This document shows, one piece after another, positions 1-8,348 of a stretch of 37,197 nucleotides of DNA. Both the position numbers and the translations under genes were made by a program. Under the pieces are notes generated by a model. It did not search any database. It was not told the origin of the DNA and saw only the letters and a list, made by a program, of their open reading frames with translations. How positions within the stretch are numbered: position 1 is the first letter of the stretch; the number at the start of each line of letters is the position of its first letter. Origin of the DNA: Cyanobacteria bacterium RM1_2_2 (GTDB lineage Bacteria; Cyanobacteriota; Cyanobacteriia; Elainellales; Elainellaceae); NCBI GenBank assembly GCA_012033495.1, contig JAAUQT010000029.1, forward strand, positions 1-37,197, given 5' to 3'.

Positions 1-64
1 TGTCACGCGGATCGTCTAGGCGGCTGAAATGGGTCAGGATGCTGGCATCGATGCTCTGACTCAT
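1..64 (-). CDS. Transposase N-terminus, ISAs1-like, cut by window edge
   Basis: The minus strand opens with ATG at 64-62 after a GGAGAGAGAG ribosome-binding stretch and runs off the window after 21 codons. The peptide contains ILTHFSRLDDPRD, which resembles the HFxxLxDPR start of ISAs1-family DDE transposases (the DDE_Tnp_1-associated domain). Only this N-terminal piece is visible, so catalytic residues cannot be checked. The family call rests on one short motif and is tentative; that a gene starts here is better supported. Confidence 0.55.
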   Translation of the reverse strand, partial: MSQSIDASILTHFSRLDDPRD

Positions 65-126
65 GCTCTCTCTCCGATAGCAGTACTTTACCTCACCTTA
101 CCCCAGTTTTTTCATGCGGTTGCCCT
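1..126 (-). mobile_element. End of an insertion sequence (partial)
   Basis: The transposase start is followed by about 60 bases and then, read inward from position 126, by AGGGCAACCGCATG, a plausible terminal inverted repeat beginning with AGGGC. Immediately outside it lies the right half of a palindromic repeat that is present in full elsewhere in the window, so the IS probably inserted into that repeat. The other IS end lies outside the window, so neither the matching inverted repeat nor a target duplication can be checked. Confidence 0.4.
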
Positions 127-179
127 AACCGCAACACCCGACCCGACCCACGATCGAACGGATTGAATTCCCATTCCTA
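127..179 (+). repeat. Palindromic repeat A, right half only
   Basis: About 52 bases match the right half of the full element at 16052-16178, including CCCACGATCGAACGG and GATTGAATTCCC. The left half is missing exactly where the putative insertion sequence ends. Confidence 0.75.
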
Positions 180-230
180 AGTAGCAGAACGATTCACCTC
201 TCTGCCTTCCCCATCTTTCCATCCTCCCTA

Positions 231-393
231 GGGCGCGTCATCTATGAAGGGTCAAACATGAAGGGTCAAACGCCGGCCGCATCCGCTGGATCGGGACTGT
301 TCCCCACAACAGGCGAGGGACTGTCGCCTTGCCATCGTCAGGGTTTTAGCTGAAACTATCAGGGTTTTCGCTGGAATGGATCACAGTCCCTAG
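231..393 (+). repeat. Repeat element B, copy 1
   Basis: This shares with 12671-12800 the ordered blocks GCGTCATCTA, CCATCGTCAGGGTT, CGCTGGAATGGAT and a closing AGTCCCTA/AGCCCCTA. Inside it are a perfect 14-bp tandem duplication at 244-271 and a ~21-bp imperfect tandem duplication around 338-379. GGGACTGT near the middle and ACAGTCCC near the end can pair. In both places element B follows an A repeat. It occupies the leader upstream of ftsH. Confidence 0.6.
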
Positions 394-478
394 CTCCCCT
401 GCCCCTTCATCCCCACTTCCCTACACTCTCTATATAAAATTGAAGAAATGCGAGACGCTCAACCCCACGGAGTCCGAG

Positions 479-2586
479 ATGCCAATTGAAATGAACAACA
501 AACGCGATGGCAAAACGCCTCAGCCGCGCAGCTTTGGCAGCAGCCTGTTCTCGCTTTTGGTGACACTTTTTCTGATTAACTTTGTTGTTTTACCCGCCTT
601 GCGTCCGGGGCCAACTCGGGTTCCTTACAGTAGTTTTCTGAGGCAAATCAGGGAAGGTAAAGTCGATCAGGTGCTCCTTTCAGATCGAGAAATTCGCTAC
701 ATTCTGAAAGATGATGCAACCGTGACCGAACCGACTCCGGCAGAACCCGCATCAGCAGAACCCAATGCCGCTCCTGCTCCTGCCGGCAGTGCGCCCCAGC
801 CTGCTCCTGAAGCGGCTCCACCTGTCGCAGCCAGCCCGGAAGCAACGCAGCAGCCTGATAATCAAGCAGATAACCAACCAGCAGAGAATCAGGAAACCAA
901 TAATCGACAAGATGACGCACCGATTTATTCAACCATCCCCATTACTGACAGCACTCGCGACTTGGTGAGCTTGCTCGAAGAAGAGGAGGTTGAGTTTGAA
1001 GCAGCCCCACTCAATCAAGGCGGATTTTTGAGCACGCTCATCGGCTGGGTTGTGCCACCGCTCATTTTTGTCGGCATTTGGGCTTGGTTTTTGCAACGGG
1101 CCCAAGGAGGCTCGGCTGCCCTCACCGTCGGCAAAAGTAAAGCCCGCATCTATGCCCAAGGCGATACAGGAGTCACGTTTGGCGATGTAGCGGGTGAAGA
1201 TGAAGCTAAGGCTGAACTAGAAGAAATTGTGGAGTTCCTCAAGCATCCAGATAAGTACACCAAAATTGGGGCGGTGATTCCCAAAGGCGTGCTGCTGGTT
1301 GGCCCGCCCGGAACGGGTAAAACGCTGTTGGCAAAAGCGATTGCTGGAGAAGCGTGCGTGCCGTTTTTTAGCATCTCTGGCTCAGAGTTTATCGAACTGT
1401 TTGTGGGGGTTGGGGCATCGCGGGTACGGGACTTGTTTCAGCAAGCGAAGCAAAAAGCCCCTTGCATCGTGTTCATTGATGAGCTAGACGCGCTTGGCAA
1501 AGCTCGCAGCAGCAACACTTCCTTTGGCAGCAACGACGAGCAAGAACAAACGCTGAACCAGTTGCTCACCGAAATGGATGGGTTTGAGGGCAACACGGGC
1601 GTGATCATCATTGCAGCCACCAACCGCCCAGAAGTGCTTGATCCGGCGCTGCGGCGTCCGGGTCGTTTTGATCGGCAAGTCACGGTTGATCGTCCAGACA
1701 AACTGGGGCGGGAGGCAATTCTCAGAGTTCACGCTAAAAAGGTACAGCTAGAAAGCGATGTGAATTTAAGCGCCATTGCCACGCGCACGCCCGGTTTTTC
1801 AGGGCAGATTTAGCGAATTTGATCAACGAATCGGCGCTGCTGGCGGCTCGCAAAAATCAGACCGCGATTAAAATGGCCGACCTGAACGAAGCCATCGAAC
1901 GGGTGATTGCCGGACTGGAGCGCAAATCCCGCGTTTTGAACCCGCTAGAGCGCAAGATTGTCTCCTATCACGAAGTTGGCCATGCCATTGTCGGCTACCT
2001 GATGCCCGGCTCGAATCGGGTGGAAAAAATCTCGATTGTGCCGCGTGGCGTGGGTGCGCTGGGCTACACGCTGCAACTGCCGGAAGAAGATCGGTTTTTG
2101 ATGGCAGAAGACGAAATTCGGGGGCGGATTGCTACGCTGCTCGGCGGACGGTCTTCCGAAGAAGTGATCTTCGGTAAAGTCTCGACCGGAGCCAGCGATG
2201 ATATCCAAAAAGCCACCGACATGGCGGAACGGATGGTGACGATCTACGGGATGAACAGCAAACTCGGCCCCGTTGCCTTTGAGCGAGTGCAGCAACAGTT
2301 TCTTAACCCTAGCAGCGCCCGCCGCCCGATCAGCCCCGAACTCACGGCATTGATTGATCGAGAAGTGCAGCGCATTATCGATGCGGCTCATCAGATCGCC
2401 CAAAGCGTTCTTAGCCTTAACCGAGAACTGCTGGAAGAAGTGGCCCAAAAGCTACTGCAAGATGAAGTGGTGGAAGGCGAAAACCTGCAACAATACCTCA
2501 AACGCGCCCAAGCTCCGGCTGAGATGGCAGAGTGGCTGCGTTCAGGACAGGTAGGACTGGCTGATGTTCATGTGGCAGAAGCGTAA
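479..2586 (+). CDS. ftsH: ATP-dependent zinc metalloprotease FtsH, split by a one-base frameshift
   Basis: FtsH is a membrane-anchored AAA+ protease that degrades damaged membrane proteins, including photosystem proteins in cyanobacteria. With the frame restored the product is about 702 residues: a membrane segment at 21-41, a second near 189-205, Walker A GPPGTGKT at 275-282, Walker B VFIDELDA at 331-338, the arginine-finger region ending RRPGRFDRQ near 392-400, and the zinc site HEVGH at 498-502. The reading frame breaks after codon GGG at 1802-1804. One extra G restores the family sequence [11 protein letters not shown]; as given, the first frame stops at 1811-1813 and the rest continues in the next frame. 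I chose ATG 479, preceded by GGAG, over the upstream TTG at 440. Residues 80-146 form an unusual Pro/Ala/Gln-rich insert. The sequence resembles the FtsH1/FtsH4 branch, but I cannot settle the paralog. Confidence 0.9.
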
Positions 2587-2600
2587 ATCTGCTAGCCAAA

Positions 2601-2647
2601 AAGGGGGACGAACTGATTTCATCCCCCCTTGTCGATCGTGATTTTTT
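2601..2647. terminator. Bidirectional terminator between ftsH and the convergent gene
   Basis: AAGGGGGA at 2601-2608 pairs with TCCCCCCTT at 2622-2630 (one bulged C). A run of T follows at 2642-2647, and a run of A precedes the stem, which would serve transcripts on the minus strand. It lies between two convergent genes. Confidence 0.6.
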
Positions 2648-2661
2648 CAACTTTTGCAGAA

Positions 2662-2973
2662 TTAGTCTGGATTGCCGTCGGGACGGTGGTTGCGGATGCG
2701 TTCTGCTTCCGGGCAGTCCTCTGATACCAAAGGTTCAACATCGCCACGGGGTACAGTTGCCAGCTTTTGCATCACCGAACCAATGCTTTCTAACCGAATC
2801 ATTTCTTCCCACGAGCAGATTTCATCTTCTTCTTCGGTTTCATAGCGAACGGTGACTAAATCGCCTTCAATATCTAGGATACGAGCACGCTCAATCCAGC
2901 GCTGCTGATCCCGCAAAAAGATCCAAACCTCGCGACCATCACAACAGAGTTGGTAGATCTTGCGGTGTAGCAT
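2662..2973 (-). CDS. Conserved cyanobacterial protein, DUF6679-like
   Basis: This is a soluble acidic protein of 103 residues with no membrane segment or signal peptide. The N-terminus MLHRKIYQLCCDGREVWIF and the block RYETEEEDEICSWEEM look like a small family found throughout cyanobacteria, which I recall as DUF6679; its function is unknown to me. The ATG start has a good AGGAG site nine bases upstream. It is convergent with ftsH and shares the hairpin between them. It is a real gene on length, start site and sequence character; the family name is from memory. Confidence 0.75.
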   Translation of the reverse strand: MLHRKIYQLCCDGREVWIFLRDQQRWIERARILDIEGDLVTVRYETEEEDEICSWEEMIRLESIGSVMQKLATVPRGDVEPLVSEDCPEAERIRNHRPDGNPD

Positions 2974-3636
2974 GTATTGCGTCTCCTGAGCAAACTATTT
3001 TCAAACACGGACGGAAAGCTGCCTTTAGTTGAACTAGTCCAACAGCTATTAGACATGAACAGCCACTAGAAAATCTTCAGATCAATCAGAATTCTTCACC
3101 TATTGTTACCCATTAGCGTGTACATTAGCAGGTCTACAGCATCAGTACAGTTTAACAAGAGTAGAAGAATGATCGAACGTGGAGGGAAGATCGGGACATC
3201 TAAAGGTGAGGCGGAACCCGGAGCGCCCTCCAGGTTTAGGAAACAGTAGGTTCTTCATCAGATCAAATCGAGGGTGGGGTAGATAAACATTGCTTGGCAA
3301 ACCGCTGGCAGATGCGGCAGTGACATGTCGTAAACCCAAAGATCAAGTGTGGGGAGCAGCATTGAACAGCCGGTCGTGTGTGAGACAATCGTAACTTGAT
3401 CAGGATACAAGTTCACAAACTTAAAACACGGTCTCAATCAGGTTAGGTTTACCTCGCTCTTCTCCAAGATTGAGTAGGTTTATCCTACTAAATAGGTGTA
3501 TCCCACTAAATATCGCAGAAAGCATTAAAATTTACCTACCATTCTAACCAGGTTAGTCACAATTGGGGGATGATCCTCAATACCCCCGGTGGGCATTGAC
3601 ATCTAAACCAGGTTTTCGTGAGAGGAACCGTTCACC
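2974..3636. other. Intergenic region with operator-like repeats
   Basis: There is no convincing gene here. An 18-bp direct repeat, 16 of 18 identical, lies at 3475-3492 and 3493-3510, and its first unit includes the inverted pair AGTAGG/CCTACT (3473-3489). A perfect palindrome, CTAACCAGGTTAG, lies at 3544-3556, and related ACCAGGTT words recur near 3436 and 3605. These could be regulator sites for the creatininase-family gene downstream. Confidence 0.4.
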
Positions 3637-4383
3637 ATGCTGCTGCATCTAAGTACCTGGCCCGAAGTCGAAGCCTATTTAAAGCAATCTCAGGGGTTGA
3701 TTTTGCCGATTGGCTCCACAGAACAACATGGCCCGACGGGTTTGATTGGGACAGATGCAATTTGTGCTGAAGTTATCGCTCACGGAGTCGGAGAAGCCAC
3801 CCAAGCGCTCGTTGCTCCTACCATCAATGTCGGGATGGCGCTTCACCATACGGCGTTTCCAGGCAGCATGAGTCTGCGTCCGAGTACGCTGATTTTAGTG
3901 ATTCGTGACTATCTCACCAGCCTCACTAAAGCCGGATTTACTCAGTTCTTTTTTATCAACGGTCATGGTGGCAACATGGCAACGCTGAAAGCAGCTTTCT
4001 CAGAAACCTATGCAGCGCTGAGTGATTTAAATCTGCCGAACGCCGATCGGGTGCAGTGCCGTTTAGCCAACTGGTTTATGTGTGGCTCGGTTTATCAGCT
4101 AGCCAAAGAGTTATACGGCAATCAAGAAGGCTCGCACGCTACGCCCAGCGAAGTTGCCCTCACGCAATATGTTTACCCCAATGTCATGAAGCAGGCTGCT
4201 TTGTCTCCCGACGTGGCGACCGGGCATCCAATTTATGGCGCAACCGACTTTAGGCGACGATATCCAGATGGGCGAATGGGTTCCAATCCGGCTTTAGCAA
4301 CACCCGAACATGGCAAAGAATTTTATGACCGGGCTGTGAAAGAGTTAAGTCAGCAATATCTAGAGTTTTTGCAGCAAGAATGA
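3637..4383 (+). CDS. Creatininase-family amidohydrolase
   Basis: The product has 248 residues, the usual length for the creatininase/creatinine amidohydrolase (MftE-like) family of metal-dependent hydrolases. Family signatures are clear: GSTEQHGP at 26-33 with Glu29 and His31, Asp40, HHTAFPGS at 70-77, NGHGGN at 108-113, and EGSHATPSE at 164-172. These supply the metal ligands, so the enzyme should be active. The substrate cannot be read from sequence; relatives act on creatinine, on formamide intermediates, or mature a peptide redox cofactor. No mycofactocin or creatine genes lie nearby. GAGAGGAACC precedes the ATG. Its 3' end overlaps a small convergent ORF by 24 bases. Confidence 0.85.
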   Translation: MLLHLSTWPEVEAYLKQSQGLILPIGSTEQHGPTGLIGTDAICAEVIAHGVGEATQALVAPTINVGMALHHTAFPGSMSLRPSTLILVIRDYLTSLTKAGFTQFFFINGHGGNMATLKAAFSETYAALSDLNLPNADRVQCRLANWFMCGSVYQLAKELYGNQEGSHATPSEVALTQYVYPNVMKQAALSPDVATGHPIYGATDFRRRYPDGRMGSNPALATPEHGKEFYDRAVKELSQQYLEFLQQE

Positions 4384-4638
4384 GGTTGGTTCGCCAAACG
4401 TTCCTGAAAACCAAAAGGGAAGAGATTTGTGATTCTCTTCCCTCTGGGTAGATTGATTTCGGTTTGGGCGAGGCTGGTCTGGGTTAGGTGGCTTGGAGTC
4501 TAGGTCAGTTTGTTTAAGCCTTTGCCGAAGCGCTTTCATTTGCTTTTGCTTCTGGCGCTGACGAGCACTGCCACCTCTCCCTTTGTCATTTCTCCCCTCG
4601 CGGCGGGGCGATTCCCATCGTTTCAGTCGTTGAGACAC
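4360..4638 (-). CDS. Small very basic protein, hypothetical
   Basis: This 92-residue ORF begins with GTG preceded by AGGAAGGAACGACC, a strong ribosome-binding site at normal spacing, which is the main argument for a real gene. The first ~50 residues are rich in Arg, Lys and Gln (for example GRGGSARQRQKQKQMKALRQ), and the remainder is Pro/Asn-rich and looks disordered. I recognise no family; binding to nucleic acid would fit the charge but is not shown. The 3' quarter contains a strong hairpin (4416-4443) and overlaps the convergent creatininase-family gene, so the conserved part may be only the N-terminus. Confidence 0.5.
   Translation of the reverse strand: MSQRLKRWESPRREGRNDKGRGGSARQRQKQKQMKALRQRLKQTDLDSKPPNPDQPRPNRNQSTQREENHKSLPFWFSGTFGEPTSFLLQKL
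4416..4443. terminator. Perfect 10-bp stem between convergent genes
   Basis: AGGGAAGAGA at 4416-4425 pairs perfectly with TCTCTTCCCT at 4434-4443 around an 8-base loop. AAAA precedes the stem, which would give U residues to a minus-strand transcript; there is no T-run on the plus side. It sits just past the creatininase-family stop codon. Confidence 0.45.
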
Positions 4639-4734
4639 GGTCGTTCCTTCCTAACATCAAATTCAGGTAGGGAGTAACTTCAATGCCGATCAAAGCAATT
4701 CCGGAAAAATCGCCAATTTGCTAACCCAACTGTA

Positions 4735-4775
4735 TTTGCGACCCAACATTTGCGACCCAACATTTGCTAACCCAC
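4735..4775 (+). repeat. 14-bp tandem repeat
   Basis: TTTGCGACCCAACA occurs twice back to back (4735-4748, 4749-4762), followed by a decayed third unit TTTGCTAACCCA. It lies just downstream of the transglutaminase-like gene. Confidence 0.8.
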
Positions 4776-4789
4776 TGTGAGGAATGCAA

Positions 4790-7117
4790 TCACCGGCGCT
4801 TCTTGCCCCGCTTGCTCCTTTGCAACACCTTCAGCCACTGCTTGAGTTGATCCAAGTTTGGCATGGTTTGACCATATCGCCAGTGAACGTAGGCTTGAGA
4901 AATTGCCTCAATGGCGGTTGCTTGTTCCATTGGTTGAGACTGCCGACACTGGGCGGCATGTTCTAGAGGCGTTTGAGTGGTGGGTTTGCGTAAACCTTGC
5001 TCTGCCAGCCCAACCAGCATTTGCTGATAGATGGCTTCAACTGGGGGCAGTTTGGCAAGCCAACGACGATACCGCCAGTGATGCCAACCGCTCCAGCCCA
5101 GCCAACCCAAAAATCCCAGACCTGTGAGCCAAACTGCCCCTTGCAGTAGCCCCAGCCAGCCTTGCGAAAATAGGGCCACCATTTGACCGAAAAGCCAGCC
5201 TAACCCAGCGGCAATTCTACCAAAGATTTGATTCAACCAGCCGGTCAGCGGCGAAGGCAACCAGCCTGCTACCCACTTCCAGAATTGTTGCAGAGCGCCA
5301 AAGGTGCTGGTCTCTTCAATCGAAGGAGGCAGCAGTTCATGACCGGGAATGGGGTCGAAGGCAAACCAGCCGTGCTTGTGAAAATACACTTCCGTCATGG
5401 CATGGGCATCGGTGTTTTGCACCACGTAGAACCCCGTGAAAGGGTTGAATTTTCCAGACCCAAACCCCATCACGAGACGCGCCGGAATCCCGATCGAGCG
5501 CAGCATCACCGTCAAAGTGGTGGCAAAGTGGTCGGGGTAGCCGCCTCGGTAGGTGGTCAAAAACGCGGTTGCCAAATCCTCATTGGTTTGAAAGAAAGGC
5601 AAATCGGGCTGAATTTTAAAATTTTGCTTGAGGTATTGGGCCAGATAAAGCGCGGTTTCGTAAGGTGCGGTGAGCGGTTTAGGTGAGCGAGCTAGAATCG
5701 ATTCGGTGATTTGCCGGATGGGGTCAGCAATGGTCTCCGGAAGCTGAAGATAGGTTTCGCGGATGGCGGTCGGCGGCTGCGAACGGGCTTGTTGCAGCAC
5801 GGTGCGATTTCGATAGGGAACCTCAGAGACAACGGTATAAGTTAACCCTTCTGAAAGCGGCACTGGCGAACGCAACCCACCCTCGAAATCCATTCCCACT
5901 TGATTGGTCGGAAAATATAGCTCCTTCGGCTCATACAAAACCGGAATCAGATTCGGCAAGTCCGAAACCACGGTATAAGTTTGAATCACTTCTCGCGTGC
6001 GGTTCAGCGTCACTAACCACGGCAAATTGAACCGAAACGACCATTCCGGGCGCTCATATTTTTGTACTTGGGTTTCGTCATTTCGTGAGATTTGCCAACC
6101 CTGCCCCGTATAGCGATCAAACGCCAGCACACGCCAAAAGCCGGGCGCTTGAGAGCGAACTCGCATCACCACTCGCGGCTTTAAAGTCCCGCGCAGGTTT
6201 TGGTTAATGGTGCTGTTAAACCCGTAGTAAAACTCTTGATTCAGTTCGCCCGGCCCTTGGTCAGAAGTATTTCCGCCTACGCCAGCCCCGCTTCTGGTTC
6301 TGCCTGCTTGCACATAGCCCTGATTCAGGATCGTGCTGGGATTAAACTGCTGCTGAAGCTGAATGGGCGCACTGACCGGAAATGATCGCAACTGATAGCT
6401 GGGCAGTCGGGGCAGCAGCAAAAACACAACTAGCCCCAGCCCCAACGCCACGCCAAACACTTGTCCTAAGCGCTTTAGGGATAAATCGCTCCCCAGGTGG
6501 CGAAAAGTCTGGGAAGTTAGCCCTAACCGTGAACGATAATCCAGCACCAAAACCGGAAGGGCAAACGCAAAAAACAGCAGCAGTAAAGGCGTAAACGTCA
6601 GCGTTTGGCTAAGCGTTGCGGCAACGCCTAACAAAATTAGCCCAATCACCACCGAGTAGCCCAAGTCTTTGCGGCGCGGTAGATCAAAGCTATGAAAAAC
6701 TTGCAAATGAATCAGCAAAGTCGCCAGTGCTAAACGGGTATCATTCCGCTCTCCCCACAGCCGCGTAAAGAAAAGACCTAGCGCAACTAGCATCGCCAGC
6801 GCAATACAGAACTTGACCGGAATGTTGCGTTTACGGCGCTGTCGCCAACTCCAAATTGCCCCAACTGCACTCACGGGGACTGCCCAAAAGCTAATTCGGA
6901 GGGCATCGGCGCTGTCAATTGCGGCAAAATCTGTGGCGATAATTCCGACGGTGACTAATGCCTGGACGCAGACTCGGAGCGGAATGGAATCTTCAGGTTC
7001 GGGCGGTGGCTGGCGGTCGATTCGCTGACGCACCTGTTTTAGGAAATCAGATTTGGAGACATGAGGGAAACGAGCCTTCGCAGAATCACGATTAGGCGGC
7101 GCAGAACGGGTAGACAT
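4790..7117 (-). CDS. Transglutaminase-like membrane protein (TgpA type) without catalytic Cys
   Basis: This 775-residue protein has the TgpA layout: a polar N-terminal ~45 residues, several membrane helices between about 45 and 240, a large external part with a transglutaminase-like domain around 480-600, another membrane helix near 645-665, and a cytoplasmic tail that fits DUF4129. In active members the core reads GYCxHFA; here it is GYPDHFA (527-532), with Pro528 at the Cys position. His572 and Asp588 of the triad are kept. I recall cyanobacterial relatives with the same GGYPDHF sequence, so this may be a conserved non-catalytic branch rather than a mutation. It stands alone; the usual MoxR ATPase and DUF58 partners are absent here. 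Confidence 0.85.
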   Translation of the reverse strand: MSTRSAPPNRDSAKARFPHVSKSDFLKQVRQRIDRQPPPEPEDSIPLRVCVQALVTVGIIATDFAAIDSADALRISFWAVPVSAVGAIWSWRQRRKRNIPVKFCIALAMLVALGLFFTRLWGERNDTRLALATLLIHLQVFHSFDLPRRKDLGYSVVIGLILLGVAATLSQTLTFTPLLLLFFAFALPVLVLDYRSRLGLTSQTFRHLGSDLSLKRLGQVFGVALGLGLVVFLLLPRLPSYQLRSFPVSAPIQLQQQFNPSTILNQGYVQAGRTRSGAGVGGNTSDQGPGELNQEFYYGFNSTINQNLRGTLKPRVVMRVRSQAPGFWRVLAFDRYTGQGWQISRNDETQVQKYERPEWSFRFNLPWLVTLNRTREVIQTYTVVSDLPNLIPVLYEPKELYFPTNQVGMDFEGGLRSPVPLSEGLTYTVVSEVPYRNRTVLQQARSQPPTAIRETYLQLPETIADPIRQITESILARSPKPLTAPYETALYLAQYLKQNFKIQPDLPFFQTNEDLATAFLTTYRGGYPDHFATTLTVMLRSIGIPARLVMGFGSGKFNPFTGFYVVQNTDAHAMTEVYFHKHGWFAFDPIPGHELLPPSIEETSTFGALQQFWKWVAGWLPSPLTGWLNQIFGRIAAGLGWLFGQMVALFSQGWLGLLQGAVWLTGLGFLGWLGWSGWHHWRYRRWLAKLPPVEAIYQQMLVGLAEQGLRKPTTQTPLEHAAQCRQSQPMEQATAIEAISQAYVHWRYGQTMPNLDQLKQWLKVLQRSKRGKKRR

Positions 7118-7275
7118 GCAGCTAAACCAGAGTAGATAGCAAACAGTGAGAGGTTGAATCTATGATTCCCACTCTCACTGTAGCCAAGTCTGAAGTTGAA
7201 GCATGAGGTTGCTTTGCAAATGGGGTGAATCTTACTTCAGGGACAGAACTCAATTAGCCCAAACAGCACCGAGAT

Positions 7276-7304
7276 GGTCATAGACGGTCATAGACGGTCA
7301 TAGG
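7276..7304 (+). repeat. 10-bp tandem repeat, three units
   Basis: GGTCATAGAC is repeated at 7276 and 7286, with a near copy at 7296-7304, just downstream of the patU stop codon. Confidence 0.8.
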
Positions 7305-7322
7305 ATGGTGAAACTTTGGGTT

Positions 7323-8348
7323 CTATACTTCTTCGGTTAAACGAACCGTGAAAACCAGCGCAGACTGATCGGCAGCGTCTAGCTCAACTTCTAGCGCGCA
7401 AGTTTGATCAGGATGAACATTGCCTAACTCAACTTTTAGCGCCCCGGCCTCAGCACAAACTGCCAATGCTTGCTGGGTTGTGCCTCGCAAACTTAATTGC
7501 CCCGCGCAAGGTAGCTGACCTTTCACAGACAAACTGGCAGATGCAGGCTCATATTCAGCTACTAAAGACAGCGTTCCGGCTGCGGTTAGCCATTGCCGCT
7601 CAGCTTGGGGACAATCAAGCGAAACCTCTAAAGTCATTGCATCCAGCATTTGCCGAGCCGCTAGCAGCGAAAACAGCATTTGTTGGGTTGGGTTAGCCAC
7701 CTCATAGGATTCGGGTAATGCACTCGCAGGAATTGTCGCTCCACTACGGCTAGGAGAAGCCGTTAGCACCAGTCCTGCCATTTCGTTTAAAGCTTGAGAT
7801 TGGTCAGGAAAGAGGCTTTCCACGATCCGAACTAGCTTAGCCCCTTCTCGCAAAGAAGACTGGATCACATTGCGACACTCTGCAAAGATTTGCAACAGCA
7901 CGGCTTGCGGAACTGGCACAGGTAAATTTAACGCTTGAAGTTGAGTAGTCCACAGCGGGGCTGAAAGGGAATCAGCAACAGCGGACTGCTCAGTCTCATA
8001 GTCCCACAGGCTGGTTTCCCAAGGGAATAAGGGTGGGTTTTGCTCAATTTCGGCGCGCAGTCGGCGCTTAATCAAAGCATGAAAACGGTCTTGCACAGCA
8101 GGTAACTCTCCGAGTTCTAATGATGAGGTGTCCTCAATAAAAACAGCGCTCGATTCAAACGGCAGAGACTGCAACGCCTCAACTTCTGAATCGAGAGGAT
8201 CTATAGTATGCACTTGCAAATCCACTGCCCCGGACTCCTCCAAGTCACTGACTGGACTGGAGTTTTTCCCTGATGGCCTTGTTACAGCCGGGTCTGGTTC
8301 TTGCAACCAAGCCAAAAACTGATTGATGGCTTCTGCGTCTTTATTCAT
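7323..8348 (-). CDS. patU: PatU-like protein
   Basis: In heterocyst formers the patU region (split as patU5/patU3 in Anabaena) lies directly after hetZ and affects heterocyst pattern. This gene has the same position, follows hetZ with overlapping ends, and starts with the tryptophan-containing MNKDAEAINQFLAWLQEP. The body is soluble and acidic, with no recognisable enzyme motif, membrane segment or signal peptide. The assignment rests mainly on synteny and size. I chose ATG 8348, which forms ATGAATAA with the hetZ stop codon and suggests translational coupling; an in-frame ATG also exists at 8360. Confidence 0.7.
   Translation of the reverse strand: MNKDAEAINQFLAWLQEPDPAVTRPSGKNSSPVSDLEESGAVDLQVHTIDPLDSEVEALQSLPFESSAVFIEDTSSLELGELPAVQDRFHALIKRRLRAEIEQNPPLFPWETSLWDYETEQSAVADSLSAPLWTTQLQALNLPVPVPQAVLLQIFAECRNVIQSSLREGAKLVRIVESLFPDQSQALNEMAGLVLTASPSRSGATIPASALPESYEVANPTQQMLFSLLAARQMLDAMTLEVSLDCPQAERQWLTAAGTLSLVAEYEPASASLSVKGQLPCAGQLSLRGTTQQALAVCAEAGALKVELGNVHPDQTCALEVELDAADQSALVFTVRLTEEV

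Noticed and set aside
1796..1812. Programmed -1 frameshifting in ftsH
   Set aside because: No X-XXY-YYZ slippery site or downstream pseudoknot is visible, and three other genes have similar homopolymer breaks.
3142..3339. 65-codon minus-strand frame before the creatininase-family gene
   Set aside because: No ribosome-binding site, no recognisable sequence, isolated in a regulatory-looking gap.
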